Positions 8,283-15,482 of a DNA stretch of 27,260 nt are shown one piece after another. The position numbers and the translations under genes are program-made. The notes under the pieces are model-generated. The model saw nothing but the letters and a program-made list of their open reading frames with translations. It did not search any database and was not told the DNA's origin. Every line of letters starts with the position of its first letter. Position 1 is the stretch's first letter. The DNA is from an uncultured Oscillospiraceae bacterium (lineage in GTDB: Bacteria; Bacillota; Clostridia; Oscillospirales; Oscillospiraceae). The DNA lies in the NCBI GenBank assembly GCA_910588635.1, contig CAJUPW010000016.1, positions 25,314 to 52,573 on the forward strand. The letters run 5' to 3'.

Positions 8283-9140
8283 TTACAAACACTGGAGATA
8301 CTTGCCGTACAGGGTCATGGACAGCTCGCCGCCGATTCTGTGGACCTGCTCCTCGGTGATCCAGCCCTCGTAGAGGGCCAGCTCCTCCAGACAGCCCACA
8401 TACCGGCCGGTGGCGTCCTGGATACGCTTGATGGTCTCTCCCGCCGTCAGCAGGCTGTCGGCGGTGCCGGCGTCCAGCCAGGTAAAGCTCTTCTCAAGCG
8501 GCATCACCTGCAGCTGTCCCCGGCGCATATACTCCAGATTCACGTCGGTGATTTCCAGCTCCCCCCGGGCGGAGGGCTTGAGGCGGTTGGCAATCTCCAT
8601 GACCTGATGGTCGTAGAAATACAGGCCGGGAATGATATAGTTGGACTTGGGATACCGGGGCTTCTCCTCAATGGAGATGGCCCGGCCGTCCTTGTCAAAC
8701 TCCACCACACCGAAGGGGCGAGGGTCCTCCACCCAGTAGCCGAATACGGTGGAGCCCCGGTCGTTGGCGGCGGCCCGCTTCAGGGTGGACGCCAGGGTGG
8801 GAGCGTAGAAGATGTTGTCTCCCAGCACCAGGCAAACCCGGTCGCTCCCCACAAACTCCTGTCCGATAAGCAAGGCGTCGGCGATGCCCCGTGCCACCGG
8901 CTGCTCGGCGTACTCAATTTGCAGGCCGTACTGCTCTCCCCTCCCCAGCAAGGCTTGGAAGGTAGGGGTCTCCCCCGGCGGGACGATAATCATGATTTCC
9001 GAAATACCCGCCTGCATGAGGATGGCAATGGGGTAGTAAATCAGCGGCTTGTCGTACACCGGGAGTAAGGGCTTGCACACCGGCTTGGTCATGGGATACA
9101 GGCGGGTCCCCTTCCCCGCCGCCAAAACGATACCTTTCAT
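8283..9140 (-). CDS. rfbA: Glucose-1-phosphate thymidylyltransferase
   Basis: This 285-residue nucleotidyltransferase makes dTDP-glucose from dTTP and glucose-1-phosphate, the first step to dTDP-rhamnose. The signature GKGTRLYPMT followed by KPLLPVYDKPLIYYP (residues 9-37) is complete. LVLGDNIFYA (about 107-116) holds a metal-binding Asp. EKPRYPKSNYIIPGLYFYD and FTWLDAGTADSLL are also standard for RfbA. A GGAG site precedes the ATG. It is the first gene after the promoter at 9209-9237. The usual partners rfbB, rfbC and rfbD are absent from this window, so it is either an orphan copy or they lie elsewhere. Confidence 0.95.
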   Translation of the reverse strand: MKGIVLAAGKGTRLYPMTKPVCKPLLPVYDKPLIYYPIAILMQAGISEIMIIVPPGETPTFQALLGRGEQYGLQIEYAEQPVARGIADALLIGQEFVGSDRVCLVLGDNIFYAPTLASTLKRAAANDRGSTVFGYWVEDPRPFGVVEFDKDGRAISIEEKPRYPKSNYIIPGLYFYDHQVMEIANRLKPSARGELEITDVNLEYMRRGQLQVMPLEKSFTWLDAGTADSLLTAGETIKRIQDATGRYVGCLEELALYEGWITEEQVHRIGGELSMTLYGKYLQCL

Positions 9141-9208
9141 TGTTATTCTCCTGTCCGGCTCAAGGGCCGTTTTCCGGTACGGATGTATATAGCGATAGTT
9201 ATTGTATT

Positions 9209-9237
9209 ATTTTATCATAGTTCCTCTTCCGTTACAA
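9209..9237 (-). promoter_or_regulatory. Promoter of the rfbA-ansA-nucleotidase run
   Basis: Read leftwards, TTGTAA (9232-9237), a 17-base spacer, then TAAAAT (9209-9214) with a TGA extended -10. The predicted start of transcription is near 9202, giving a leader of about 60 bases before rfbA. Confidence 0.65.
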
Positions 9238-9260
9238 GAATAAACTGTCCGTAACTATTA

Positions 9261-9292
9261 CAACCGGCGGAGGTTTTTCCCTCCGCCGGTTG
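9261..9292 (-). terminator. Hairpin after the TRAP permease gene
   Basis: A perfect 13-base-pair stem (9261-9273 with 9280-9292) closes a 6-base loop. It lies 35 bases beyond the permease stop and just upstream of the rfbA promoter. The sequence after it on the minus strand (TAATAGTTACGG) has no T-run, so termination is inferred from position and stem strength. Confidence 0.6.
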
Positions 9293-9326
9293 TCTGATTC
9301 ATCAAATTGCCGAAACTTTTTTCCAG

Positions 9327-11360
9327 CTATGCCGCGGCGCCCTTTTTCGCGCTCGCCCGCTGGAAGATCACGACGCCCACAACGACCACTACGCCGACCA
9401 CATCGGTGAGGTTGCCGGGGATCATCATGCACAGGCCGCCCGCCGCGATGAGAATGCGAAACAGCGGGTTCATGGGCCGGTACAGGTAGCCATTCAGAGC
9501 GGCGGCCACGCCGTAGAGGCCGGCCAGGGAGGTAAGCACGATGAGGACGGACTGAACCACCTTCATAGTGGGGCTGGTGCCCGCCTCAAACTGGAAGAGC
9601 ATGGCGGGATTCAGCGCGAAGATGTAGGGCACTACAAAGGCGGCAATCGCCAGTTTTGTGGCGTTGAAGGCCGTCTTCATGGGCGGGGCCTTGGCGATGG
9701 CGGAGCCGGCGTAGGCGGCCAGGGCCACAGGGGGGGTGATGTCGGCCACGATGCCGAAGTAGAACACGAAGAAGTGGGCGCAGATCATCTTGATGCCGAT
9801 CTGATCGCTCATCAGGATGGGGGCGCAGGTGGCCGCCATGATGCAGTAGTTGGCGGTGGTGGGCACGCCCATACCCAGCACGATGCAGCACAGCATAGTC
9901 AGGAACAGGGCCACAATCTTCATACCGCCAGAGACGGACAGGATGGTGCGCAGCAGATCGCTGGCAAGGCCGGTGGAGGTGACGCAGCCGGCCACGATAC
10001 CGGCCATGGAGCAGGCCGCGGCCACCGAGATGGTGCCCTTGCCGCCGGCCTCCAGGGCGTCCAGCACCTTCATAAGGCTGATGTTGTCAGAGGCATCCTC
10101 AAAGCCGCAGGCCTTGTTGACGAAAATGTTGAGGGCGCCCACCGCAATGGCGATAAAGATGGCAATGGCGGCGGAGTAGGCCATAGTGTTTTTTCCGGTA
10201 GACACCAGCCAGACCAGAATGACCAGGGGCAGCAGCAGGTACAGCTTGGGAGCCAGCTCCTTGAACTTGGGCAGCTCACTGCGGGGGATACCCTTCAAAC
10301 CCAGCTTCTTGGCCTCCAGGTGGACGGCGATGAAGATGCCGGCAAAGTACAGGAAAGCGGGCAGAATGGCCAGCACCACAATCTGCTGATAAGGGATGCC
10401 GGTGGTCTCGGCCATGATGAAAGCGGCGGCGCCCATAATGGGGGGCATGATCTGGCCGCCAGTGGAAGCCGCAGCCTCAACCGCCCCGGCGAACTCGCCC
10501 TTGTAGCCGGTCTTTTTCATCATGGGGATGGTGACCGAGCCGGTGGTGACGGTGTTGCCCACGGAGGAGCCGGACACCATGCCGCACAGGGCGGAGGAGA
10601 TGACGGCCACCTTGGCCGGGCCGCCGGAGGAGGAGCCGGCCACACAGTTGGCCAGGCTGATAAAGAAATTGGAGATTCCGGTGCGCTCCAAAAACGCACC
10701 GAAAATGATAAACATGACAATAAACTTCTGGCAGGCGGAAACCGGGGTGCCGATGATGCCGTTTGTGGTGTAGAACATGTCAAAAAGGGCCTTGCCGATG
10801 CGGATATTGGCCCCGAACAGGGTATACAGAATCAGCGCGCCCGCCACGCACAGGATGGGCAGGCCCACGCTGCGCCGGCACAGCTCCACCATAGCCAGGA
10901 TGCCGATGACCGCGAAGGCGAGAAGCATGGGGTCGTTGGACACCTTGGCATAGTCCATCATGTTGATCTTCTCCGCGTTAAAGGCGAAGTAGAAGAAGGG
11001 GGTACAACCCGCGATCATGATGATAATGTCATACCATGGCAAGCTGTTTACCTTTACCATTCCTTTTTTGATGGGGAAATTCAAAAAACCGATGATGATG
11101 ATGCCGCCCAGGAAGGTACACAGACGAAACTCCGCCTGACCCGTATTGAGCAGCGTCAGATACATACAAAACAGTGAGAAGGCGATCATGATAAATTTCA
11201 CAATCCACTTGGGAGTGCCCTCCCAGACTCGGACGTTGGACTCCCGGTCAAACTTTTTCATGACCTCGTCCACATCAGCCGCGGTGCCGACCTCCTGAGA
11301 ATCTACTGCGGCCTCGCTGACGGGCGGCGCCGCATCCTTTTCTTTCTTCCAAAAACTCAC
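9327..11360 (-). CDS. TRAP transporter fused permease (DctQ-DctM type)
   Basis: This 677-residue, highly hydrophobic protein matches the fused 4TM/12TM permeases that work with TAXI binding proteins. After a charged cytoplasmic N-terminus (about 55 residues), hydrophobic helices fill the rest. The DctM-like core contains SGSSVGNTVTTGSVTIPMMKKTGYKGEFAGAVEAAASTGGQIMPP (about residues 250-300) and LGMGVPTTANYCI, the paired substrate/Na+ site regions typical of DctM. Uptake is driven by an ion gradient. Start: the GTG at 11358-11360, with AAAGGAG 8 bases upstream. The TAXI gene lies 97 bases upstream in the same direction. The substrate cannot be read; dicarboxylates or glutamate are common for TAXI systems. 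Confidence 0.93.
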   Translation of the reverse strand: MSFWKKEKDAAPPVSEAAVDSQEVGTAADVDEVMKKFDRESNVRVWEGTPKWIVKFIMIAFSLFCMYLTLLNTGQAEFRLCTFLGGIIIIGFLNFPIKKGMVKVNSLPWYDIIIMIAGCTPFFYFAFNAEKINMMDYAKVSNDPMLLAFAVIGILAMVELCRRSVGLPILCVAGALILYTLFGANIRIGKALFDMFYTTNGIIGTPVSACQKFIVMFIIFGAFLERTGISNFFISLANCVAGSSSGGPAKVAVISSALCGMVSGSSVGNTVTTGSVTIPMMKKTGYKGEFAGAVEAAASTGGQIMPPIMGAAAFIMAETTGIPYQQIVVLAILPAFLYFAGIFIAVHLEAKKLGLKGIPRSELPKFKELAPKLYLLLPLVILVWLVSTGKNTMAYSAAIAIFIAIAVGALNIFVNKACGFEDASDNISLMKVLDALEAGGKGTISVAAACSMAGIVAGCVTSTGLASDLLRTILSVSGGMKIVALFLTMLCCIVLGMGVPTTANYCIMAATCAPILMSDQIGIKMICAHFFVFYFGIVADITPPVALAAYAGSAIAKAPPMKTAFNATKLAIAAFVVPYIFALNPAMLFQFEAGTSPTMKVVQSVLIVLTSLAGLYGVAAALNGYLYRPMNPLFRILIAAGGLCMMIPGNLTDVVGVVVVVGVVIFQRASAKKGAAA

Positions 11361-11406
11361 GTTCCGCTCTCCTTTCTACGGCTTTGCGATGGGCTGCGAT
11401 ACGCAA

Positions 11407-11440
11407 CGGACTGCGGCGGAGCAAACTCCACCGCAGTCCG
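11407..11440 (-). other. Intercistronic hairpin between the TAXI and permease genes
   Basis: A 10-base-pair outer stem (11407-11416 with 11431-11440), one C-A mismatch, then a 4-base-pair inner stem and a CAAA loop. There is no T-run on the minus strand. It probably protects the upstream binding-protein mRNA or partly terminates, so that the binding protein is made in excess of the permease. That role is inference. Confidence 0.6.
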
Positions 11441-11457
11441 ATGGCTGCTAAATGATT

Positions 11458-12411
11458 TTATTTGGTGGGAACGGTCAGGCCCTTCTCGGTGAAATACTTG
11501 GCTGCGCCGGGATGATAGGGCACGGCGGTGATGCTGGCGGCAAAGTCCAGATCCAGCTCGTTCTTCTTGTCGTGGCCCAGAGAGTCAATGCTCTCGAAGA
11601 TACCGGAGACCACATTGTAGATGTCGTCGTCCTTGCAGTCGTCCCGGGCGATAATGACGGCGCCCACAGCCACGGTGGTGGCGTCAGCGTCCAGGCCATA
11701 GGCGTCCTTGGAGATGACATTTTTGCTGTAGTAGGGGGAGGAGGCAATCAGCTTGTCGATGTGCTCGTCGTCCAGCTGCACCAGATACACGTCCCGGCTG
11801 GCGGCCAGAGAGGTGATGGCGGTGGTGGGGGCGCCGGCAACCACGAAAGCGGCGTCGATCTTGCCGTCCATCAGCGCGTCGGCGCTGTCGCCGAATCCCT
11901 GGTAGGTGGGCTTGATGTCCTTCTCAACGTCCAGATCGTAAGCGGCCAGCACATCAACGGCGTTGAAGTACACGCCGGAGCCGGACTCGCCAACGGAGAC
12001 GTTCTTGCCCTTCAGGTCAGCCACGGATTTGATGCTGGGGTCCAGAGTGACGATCTGAACCTGCTCCATGTACAGGGCAGCCACAGTGGAGAAGCTTCCG
12101 ACCTTGCCGTTCTCCTCAAACAGGCGCTCGCCGTTGTAGGCGTAAGCCATAACGTCGGACTGGACGAAGCCCAGCTGGGCGTCCTTCTGGTCCATCTGCT
12201 CGATGTTGCCCTTGGAGCCCTTGCCCACGATGGCAGTGACGGTGGTCTTGGTCTTGTCGCTGATCTGGCCGGCCAGCACGGTGCCGAAGCCGTAGTAGGT
12301 GCCCTGGTCGCCGCCGGTCACGAAGGTCAGCTTACTGCCGCCGCCGCAGCCGGCCAGCACTGCGCTCATGGTCATGACCAGAGCGAGGGCTAATGCGAGT
12401 TTTTTCTTCAT
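11458..12411 (-). CDS. TAXI-family TRAP transporter substrate-binding lipoprotein
   Basis: This 317-residue protein begins MKKKLALALALVMTMSAVLAGC. That is a lipoprotein signal with lipobox VLAGC, so the mature protein is anchored by Cys outside the membrane. The mature part opens with LTFVTGGDQGTYYGFGTVLA, the TAXI-family N-terminal glycine-rich segment. DLKGKNVSVGESGSGVYFNAVDVL (about residues 135-158) is the conserved central region. The start was taken as the ATG at 12409-12411 because GGAGG (12420-12424) lies 8 bases before it; an upstream reading from 12426 adds five residues and no better site. It delivers substrate to the fused permease encoded downstream. Confidence 0.93.
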   Translation of the reverse strand: MKKKLALALALVMTMSAVLAGCGGGSKLTFVTGGDQGTYYGFGTVLAGQISDKTKTTVTAIVGKGSKGNIEQMDQKDAQLGFVQSDVMAYAYNGERLFEENGKVGSFSTVAALYMEQVQIVTLDPSIKSVADLKGKNVSVGESGSGVYFNAVDVLAAYDLDVEKDIKPTYQGFGDSADALMDGKIDAAFVVAGAPTTAITSLAASRDVYLVQLDDEHIDKLIASSPYYSKNVISKDAYGLDADATTVAVGAVIIARDDCKDDDIYNVVSGIFESIDSLGHDKKNELDLDFAASITAVPYHPGAAKYFTEKGLTVPTK

Positions 12412-12440
12412 ATTCTCTTCCTCCATTTTTCAGTCTGGCA

Positions 12441-12465
12441 TGCTCCTCCGGAGACCGGAAGAGCA
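12441..12465 (-). other. Second leader hairpin of the TAXI transcript
   Basis: An 11-base-pair stem (12441-12451 with 12455-12465, one G-U pair) closes a 3-base loop. It lies 17 bases upstream of the TAXI ribosome-binding site and shares three bases with the palindrome at 12463-12486, so the two structures compete at their junction. Confidence 0.45.
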
Positions 12466-12486
12466 AAAGCCCCATGGGGCTTTTGC
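12463..12486 (-). terminator. Perfect 24-base palindrome, terminator or attenuator in the TAXI leader
   Basis: Two 12-base arms form a perfect palindrome centred on CATG. As RNA read leftwards it gives a stem with an A-tract on the 5' side and TTTTGCTCTT on the 3' side, similar to an intrinsic terminator. It lies after the aminotransferase gene, but also downstream of the TAXI promoter at 12525-12553. It could therefore stop read-through from the aminotransferase gene, attenuate the transporter transcript, or both. Confidence 0.55.
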
Positions 12487-12524
12487 CGTATGGATGTACA
12501 AGCGAGTCACTGCTTGCGGATTTT

Positions 12525-12553
12525 ATTATATTACAGCTTCCACATAAATGCAA
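12525..12553 (-). promoter_or_regulatory. Promoter of the TAXI-TRAP transporter
   Basis: Read leftwards, a consensus TATAAT -10 (12525-12530) lies 17 bases after TTGCAT (12548-12553). The -35 is weak (3 of 6), but the -10 is perfect. The predicted transcript starts near 12518 and has a leader of about 107 bases. Confidence 0.6.
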
Positions 12554-12581
12554 GTTATTTTTTCTTTACGCCTCGCCCACT

Positions 12582-13436
12582 TTACCCAACGGGAGTGGTC
12601 TCCCGGCGGAATTTTTCCAGGTAGGCGTCCTGGAGCATCTTCAGCCGCTGGGGGTCCTTCCCGCCCACGGGAATACGGTCGATGGACTCCACCCGCATGC
12701 ACAGGGCGCTGGAGCTGGTGACGATAACTTCGTCGGCGTTCATCAGCTCCACCATGGAGAAGGGCTCCTCCGCCACCGGGACGCCGTGCTCCCCGGCCAG
12801 GGCCAGCAGGTGCTTGCGGGTGATGCCGGGCAGGATCAGCTCGTCGGTGGGGGCGGTGCGCAGCACCCCGTCCTTCAGGATGGAGATGTTGCTGTGGGCG
12901 CACTCGGTGACCCGGCTACCCCGGTGGAGCACCGCCTCGTCGCAGCCGGCCTCCAGGGCCCGCTGATTGGCCAGCACGCTGGGGATCAGGTTCAGAGTTT
13001 TGATGTTGCACAGCTTGAAGCGGTTGTCCTCCAAGGAAATGAGCTTATAGGGCACATCCATGGACTTCATGGTGTGGGGCTTGACAAAGACCATCAGGGA
13101 AGGCTCCACATCCTTGGGGAACACATGGTTTCGGGGGCTGTTTCCCCGGGTAATCTGCCAGTAGAGGAAGTGGACCGGGTTATCCTCCGCCGCATCAATG
13201 ACCTTCTGCAGCTCCGCCTTCACCTGCTCCCGGCCCATTTTGAAGGGAATCTCCAGCAGCCGCAGGCTGTTGTACATCCGGTCCAGGTGGTCCTCAATGG
13301 CGAAGGGAATCCGGTTGGCCACGCAGGTGGCCTCATAGATGCCGTCGCCGAAATAGAGGGCCCGATCCCCCATGGACACCTTCATCTCCTCCAGAGGGCC
13401 CATCTCGCCGTTATAGTATCCGACATTTTTCCACAT
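12582..13436 (-). CDS. Aminotransferase class IV, probably D-alanine aminotransferase
   Basis: This 284-residue, PLP-dependent protein matches the length of Bacillus D-amino acid transaminase. YFGDGIYEA (residues 28-36) is the class IV entry motif. QITRGNSPRNH (94-104) resembles the DAAT carboxylate-binding TRGxxPRxH segment. CNIKTLNL carries the Schiff-base lysine at about residue 146, almost the same position as in Bacillus DAAT (145). VTECAHSNI and LILPGITRKHLL form the phosphate side. The start chosen is ATG 13434-13436, with GGAGG 7 bases upstream, rather than the reading from 13469. It would interconvert D-alanine and D-glutamate for peptidoglycan. A branched-chain (IlvE) role is the main alternative. 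It follows the PAP2 gene by 29 bases. Confidence 0.85.
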   Translation of the reverse strand: MWKNVGYYNGEMGPLEEMKVSMGDRALYFGDGIYEATCVANRIPFAIEDHLDRMYNSLRLLEIPFKMGREQVKAELQKVIDAAEDNPVHFLYWQITRGNSPRNHVFPKDVEPSLMVFVKPHTMKSMDVPYKLISLEDNRFKLCNIKTLNLIPSVLANQRALEAGCDEAVLHRGSRVTECAHSNISILKDGVLRTAPTDELILPGITRKHLLALAGEHGVPVAEEPFSMVELMNADEVIVTSSSALCMRVESIDRIPVGGKDPQRLKMLQDAYLEKFRRETTPVG

Positions 13437-13465
13437 AATAATACCTCCATTTTTACGATATATTT

Positions 13466-14014
13466 TCAATAAATCCGATCTTTTTTATCGCCGTAAAGCC
13501 GATATGCTTTCCATGCCGCCCAGGCGCACAGCGAGCCGATGACCGCCCCTGTCAGCACATCGGTGGGGTAGTGGACCCCCACATACAGCCGGGACAGCCC
13601 CATCAGCACCGCCGCCGCGGCAGCGGCAATCTGCCCCCACCTCCAGGGTAGAGCCCGGACCCAGGACAGCCCGGCGGCGAAGGCCGCGCAGGTGTGGCCC
13701 GAGGGGAAGGAGTTGGGGTCCTTTTCGCTCACCAGGGGCACAATGGGCCAGTCCAACCAGGGCCTGGGACGGGAAATCAGGGGCTTGATGGTAAGGTTGG
13801 TCACGATCAGCCCCAAAACCATGGCCCCCAGGGCCAGCGCCCCCGCCTTTCGGGCAGGCTTCCAGAACAGCATGGCAAGGGACAGGGCGATCCACAGCAG
13901 CCCCGCGTCTCCCAGCTTGGTGTAGAATGACACGATGGGGTCCAGCCAGGCCATATGCAGGCCCTGGATTGCTGTCAGCAGTTTCCCGTCCAGTTGGAGT
14001 ATCAAATCCAGCAT
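13466..14014 (-). CDS. PAP2-superfamily membrane phosphatase (undecaprenyl-diphosphatase-like)
   Basis: This 182-residue membrane protein has about five hydrophobic helices. The three PAP2 phosphatase motifs are present in order: KPLISRPRP (about residues 77-85), PSGHT (about 104-108) and SRLYVGVHYPTD (about 141-152), with the catalytic His residues in the last two. Family members dephosphorylate undecaprenyl diphosphate or phosphatidic acid on the outer membrane face. The neighbouring D-alanine-type aminotransferase and glycosyltransferase fit a cell-envelope role. The start at 14014 has GAGGAG about 7 bases upstream. No strong promoter is visible before it; CATAAT at 14032-14037 lacks a -35 partner. 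Confidence 0.9.
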   Translation of the reverse strand: MLDLILQLDGKLLTAIQGLHMAWLDPIVSFYTKLGDAGLLWIALSLAMLFWKPARKAGALALGAMVLGLIVTNLTIKPLISRPRPWLDWPIVPLVSEKDPNSFPSGHTCAAFAAGLSWVRALPWRWGQIAAAAAAVLMGLSRLYVGVHYPTDVLTGAVIGSLCAWAAWKAYRLYGDKKDRIY

Positions 14015-14049
14015 CTTGTTCTCCTCTTTGCATTATGTAAACTTCCCGC

Positions 14050-14078
14050 TTGACGGACCGGGCCGCCATGACTATAAT
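14050..14078 (+). promoter_or_regulatory. Near-consensus promoter of the glycosyltransferase gene
   Basis: TTGACG (14050-14055), a 17-base spacer, then a perfect TATAAT (14073-14078): 11 of 12 consensus bases. Transcription would begin near 14085, so any reading that starts protein synthesis at 14050 is ruled out. Confidence 0.78.
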
Positions 14079-14133
14079 AGAAGAAAACCCGTGGCAAGTC
14101 AACCTTGATTTCCAGATTTGGGAGGTTCCCCCT

Positions 14134-15222
14134 TTGAAGCAAATCCTCTGTATGGCCAGCGAGCCCTGGTCCTCTTCCTTACCTGGCCGGACTCAGCAGC
14201 TGGTTTCCCGGCTGCGGGACGCCCAGGTCCTGTACTTCTCCCCCGCCCGCTCCCCCAAGGACCGGGCCTTCCGCCAGAGGGGACGGCAGGTGCGCCCCAA
14301 TGTAACGGTCTGCACCTTACCCCCCATCCCCTTCCCCATCTCAGAGCGGCACCGGCTCCTGTTCGGGCTGGCCTGGAACCATGTAAGCCAGTTCATTCAG
14401 GATATCGCCGCACGGAAGGGCTTTTCCGAACCGCTGCTGTGGACCACCCACCCCCGCCACATCCATCTGCTGGACCGGCTGGAATTCGGCGCGCTGGTCT
14501 ACGACTGCGACAAGGCATGGGACGGACTGCCTCCCCACTGGGAGGGGAGCCTGGCCCAGGCGGCCGATGTGGTCTTTGCCGCCTCCCCCCAGCTGGCCGA
14601 CCGGCTGTCCCCTTGCAGCTCCAACATCGCCTTGCTGCCCAACGGCATCAACCTCCCCCTGTTCCAGCCCTCTGCTTCCCGGACGGACCCCCTCCCCGGC
14701 GTGACCGCCCCCATCTTCGGCTGGTGCGGCGCTCTCCGGGCGGGGCTGGACCTGTCCCCGGTGCTTCTGGCCGCTCAGGCCCGGCCCGACTGGGGCTTTC
14801 TCCTGCTGGGTCCGGTAGAAAGTGAAAATCCTTTTCTCCACAGGCTGAACAAGCTGTCCAACGTCTTTCTGCCCGGCGCCAGACCGGCCTCCGAGGTGCC
14901 CGACTGGCTGTACCGCTGCGATGTGCTGCTGGACCTGCTCCGGGAGGACCGGCCCTATGACGATGTGGTCTCCCCCCGGCTTTACGAGTATCTGGCCACC
15001 GGAAAGCCGGTGGTCACCATGCTGTGGCCCGGCCAGGTGGAGCAGTTCCCCGATGTGGTCTATAACGCCCACGACCCGGACGAGTTTATTACCCTCTGCG
15101 GCCACGCCCTGGAGGAAGCCCCCGGCTTTTCCCACCGGCGGATGGACCGTGCCGCCGGGGCCGCGTGGCCGCGGCGCGTGGAGGAGGTGGAGCACATCCT
15201 CACCACCGCCGGACTTCTGTGA
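14134..15222 (+). CDS. Glycosyltransferase, GT4-like (TuaH-like)
   Basis: A 362-residue protein starting at a TTG codon (LKQILCMASEPWSSSLPGRTQQL). GGGAGG (14120-14125) lies 8 bases before this TTG, and the promoter at 14050-14078 excludes an earlier start. An in-frame ATG six codons later has no comparable site. The two-domain GT-B layout is suggested by YDCDKAWDGLP and AAQAADVVFAASPQL-like sequence in the first half, LPNGINLPLF as the linker, and DVLLDLLREDRPYDDVVSPRLYEYLATGKPVVT in the second half. The last is the donor-binding E-x-x-A-x-G-x-P region. TuaH-type enzymes act in cell-wall polymer synthesis; donor and acceptor cannot be read. Medium-high confidence in the fold, low in the substrate. 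Confidence 0.82.
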   Translation: MKQILCMASEPWSSSLPGRTQQLVSRLRDAQVLYFSPARSPKDRAFRQRGRQVRPNVTVCTLPPIPFPISERHRLLFGLAWNHVSQFIQDIAARKGFSEPLLWTTHPRHIHLLDRLEFGALVYDCDKAWDGLPPHWEGSLAQAADVVFAASPQLADRLSPCSSNIALLPNGINLPLFQPSASRTDPLPGVTAPIFGWCGALRAGLDLSPVLLAAQARPDWGFLLLGPVESENPFLHRLNKLSNVFLPGARPASEVPDWLYRCDVLLDLLREDRPYDDVVSPRLYEYLATGKPVVTMLWPGQVEQFPDVVYNAHDPDEFITLCGHALEEAPGFSHRRMDRAAGAAWPRRVEEVEHILTTAGLL

Positions 15223-15291
15223 CGCTACCTCCCACTTTTTTGACAGATTCCTCCCGCCTCTTGTACAAATATACGAAAATTCTTCTCCCTC

Positions 15292-15320
15292 TTGCCAAAT
15301 CTCCAGTTTTCCTATAAAAT
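15292..15320 (+). promoter_or_regulatory. Promoter of the purine operon
   Basis: TTGCCA (15292-15297), a 17-base spacer, then TAAAAT (15315-15320), the same hexamers and spacing as the mrnC promoter. Transcription would start near 15327, leaving a leader of about 155 bases before purE. A second candidate is TTGACA (15240-15245) with TACAAA 18 bases on (15264-15269), which has a poor -10. Confidence 0.6.
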
Positions 15321-15333
15321 GGGAGCCGATCCT

Positions 15334-15349
15334 AAAGAGGGGGGTCTTT
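15334..15349 (+). other. Small purE-leader hairpin with a six-G loop
   Basis: AAAGA (15334-15338) pairs with TCTTT (15345-15349) and displays a loop of six G residues. Three C-runs downstream (in the two ATCACCCGT repeats and in the attenuator loop TACCCT) could pair with it. The role is a hypothesis. Confidence 0.35.
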
Positions 15350-15409
15350 GCTGTGTTTTGCTTCTCCTGCTTTCATATTCAGCTCTTTTATGGCCCCAAT
15401 CTGTCCAAA

Positions 15410-15429
15410 ATCACCCGTTTATCACCCGT
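15410..15429 (+). repeat. Two direct repeats of ATCACCCGT in the purE leader
   Basis: ATCACCCGT occurs at 15410-15418 and again at 15421-15429, an 11-base period. The second copy runs into the left arm of the attenuator stem. It could be an RNA- or DNA-binding site; nothing else supports a function. Confidence 0.5.
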
Positions 15430-15467
15430 CAGGCTGTCTGTACCCTCAGATGGCCTGAAACTTTTTT
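15429..15467 (+). terminator. Attenuator-like terminator immediately before purE
   Basis: A 12-base-pair stem with two G-U pairs (15429-15440 with 15447-15458) closes the loop TACCCT and is followed by AAC and six T residues (15462-15467). It lies between the purE promoter and the purE ribosome-binding site (AAAGGAG, 15469-15475). This is the layout expected for transcription attenuation of the operon. Confidence 0.75.
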
Positions 15468-15482
15468 CAAAGGAGTGTTTAT

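Noticed and set aside
9774..11177. 467-codon plus-strand frame opposite the TRAP permease
   Set aside because: Extremely rich in Gly, His, Asp and Gln as expected from the complement of a hydrophobic membrane-protein gene.
15321..15480. Guanine, PRPP (ykkC-type) or ZTP riboswitch before purE
   Set aside because: No conserved aptamer core could be recognised by eye; a covariance-model search would decide.
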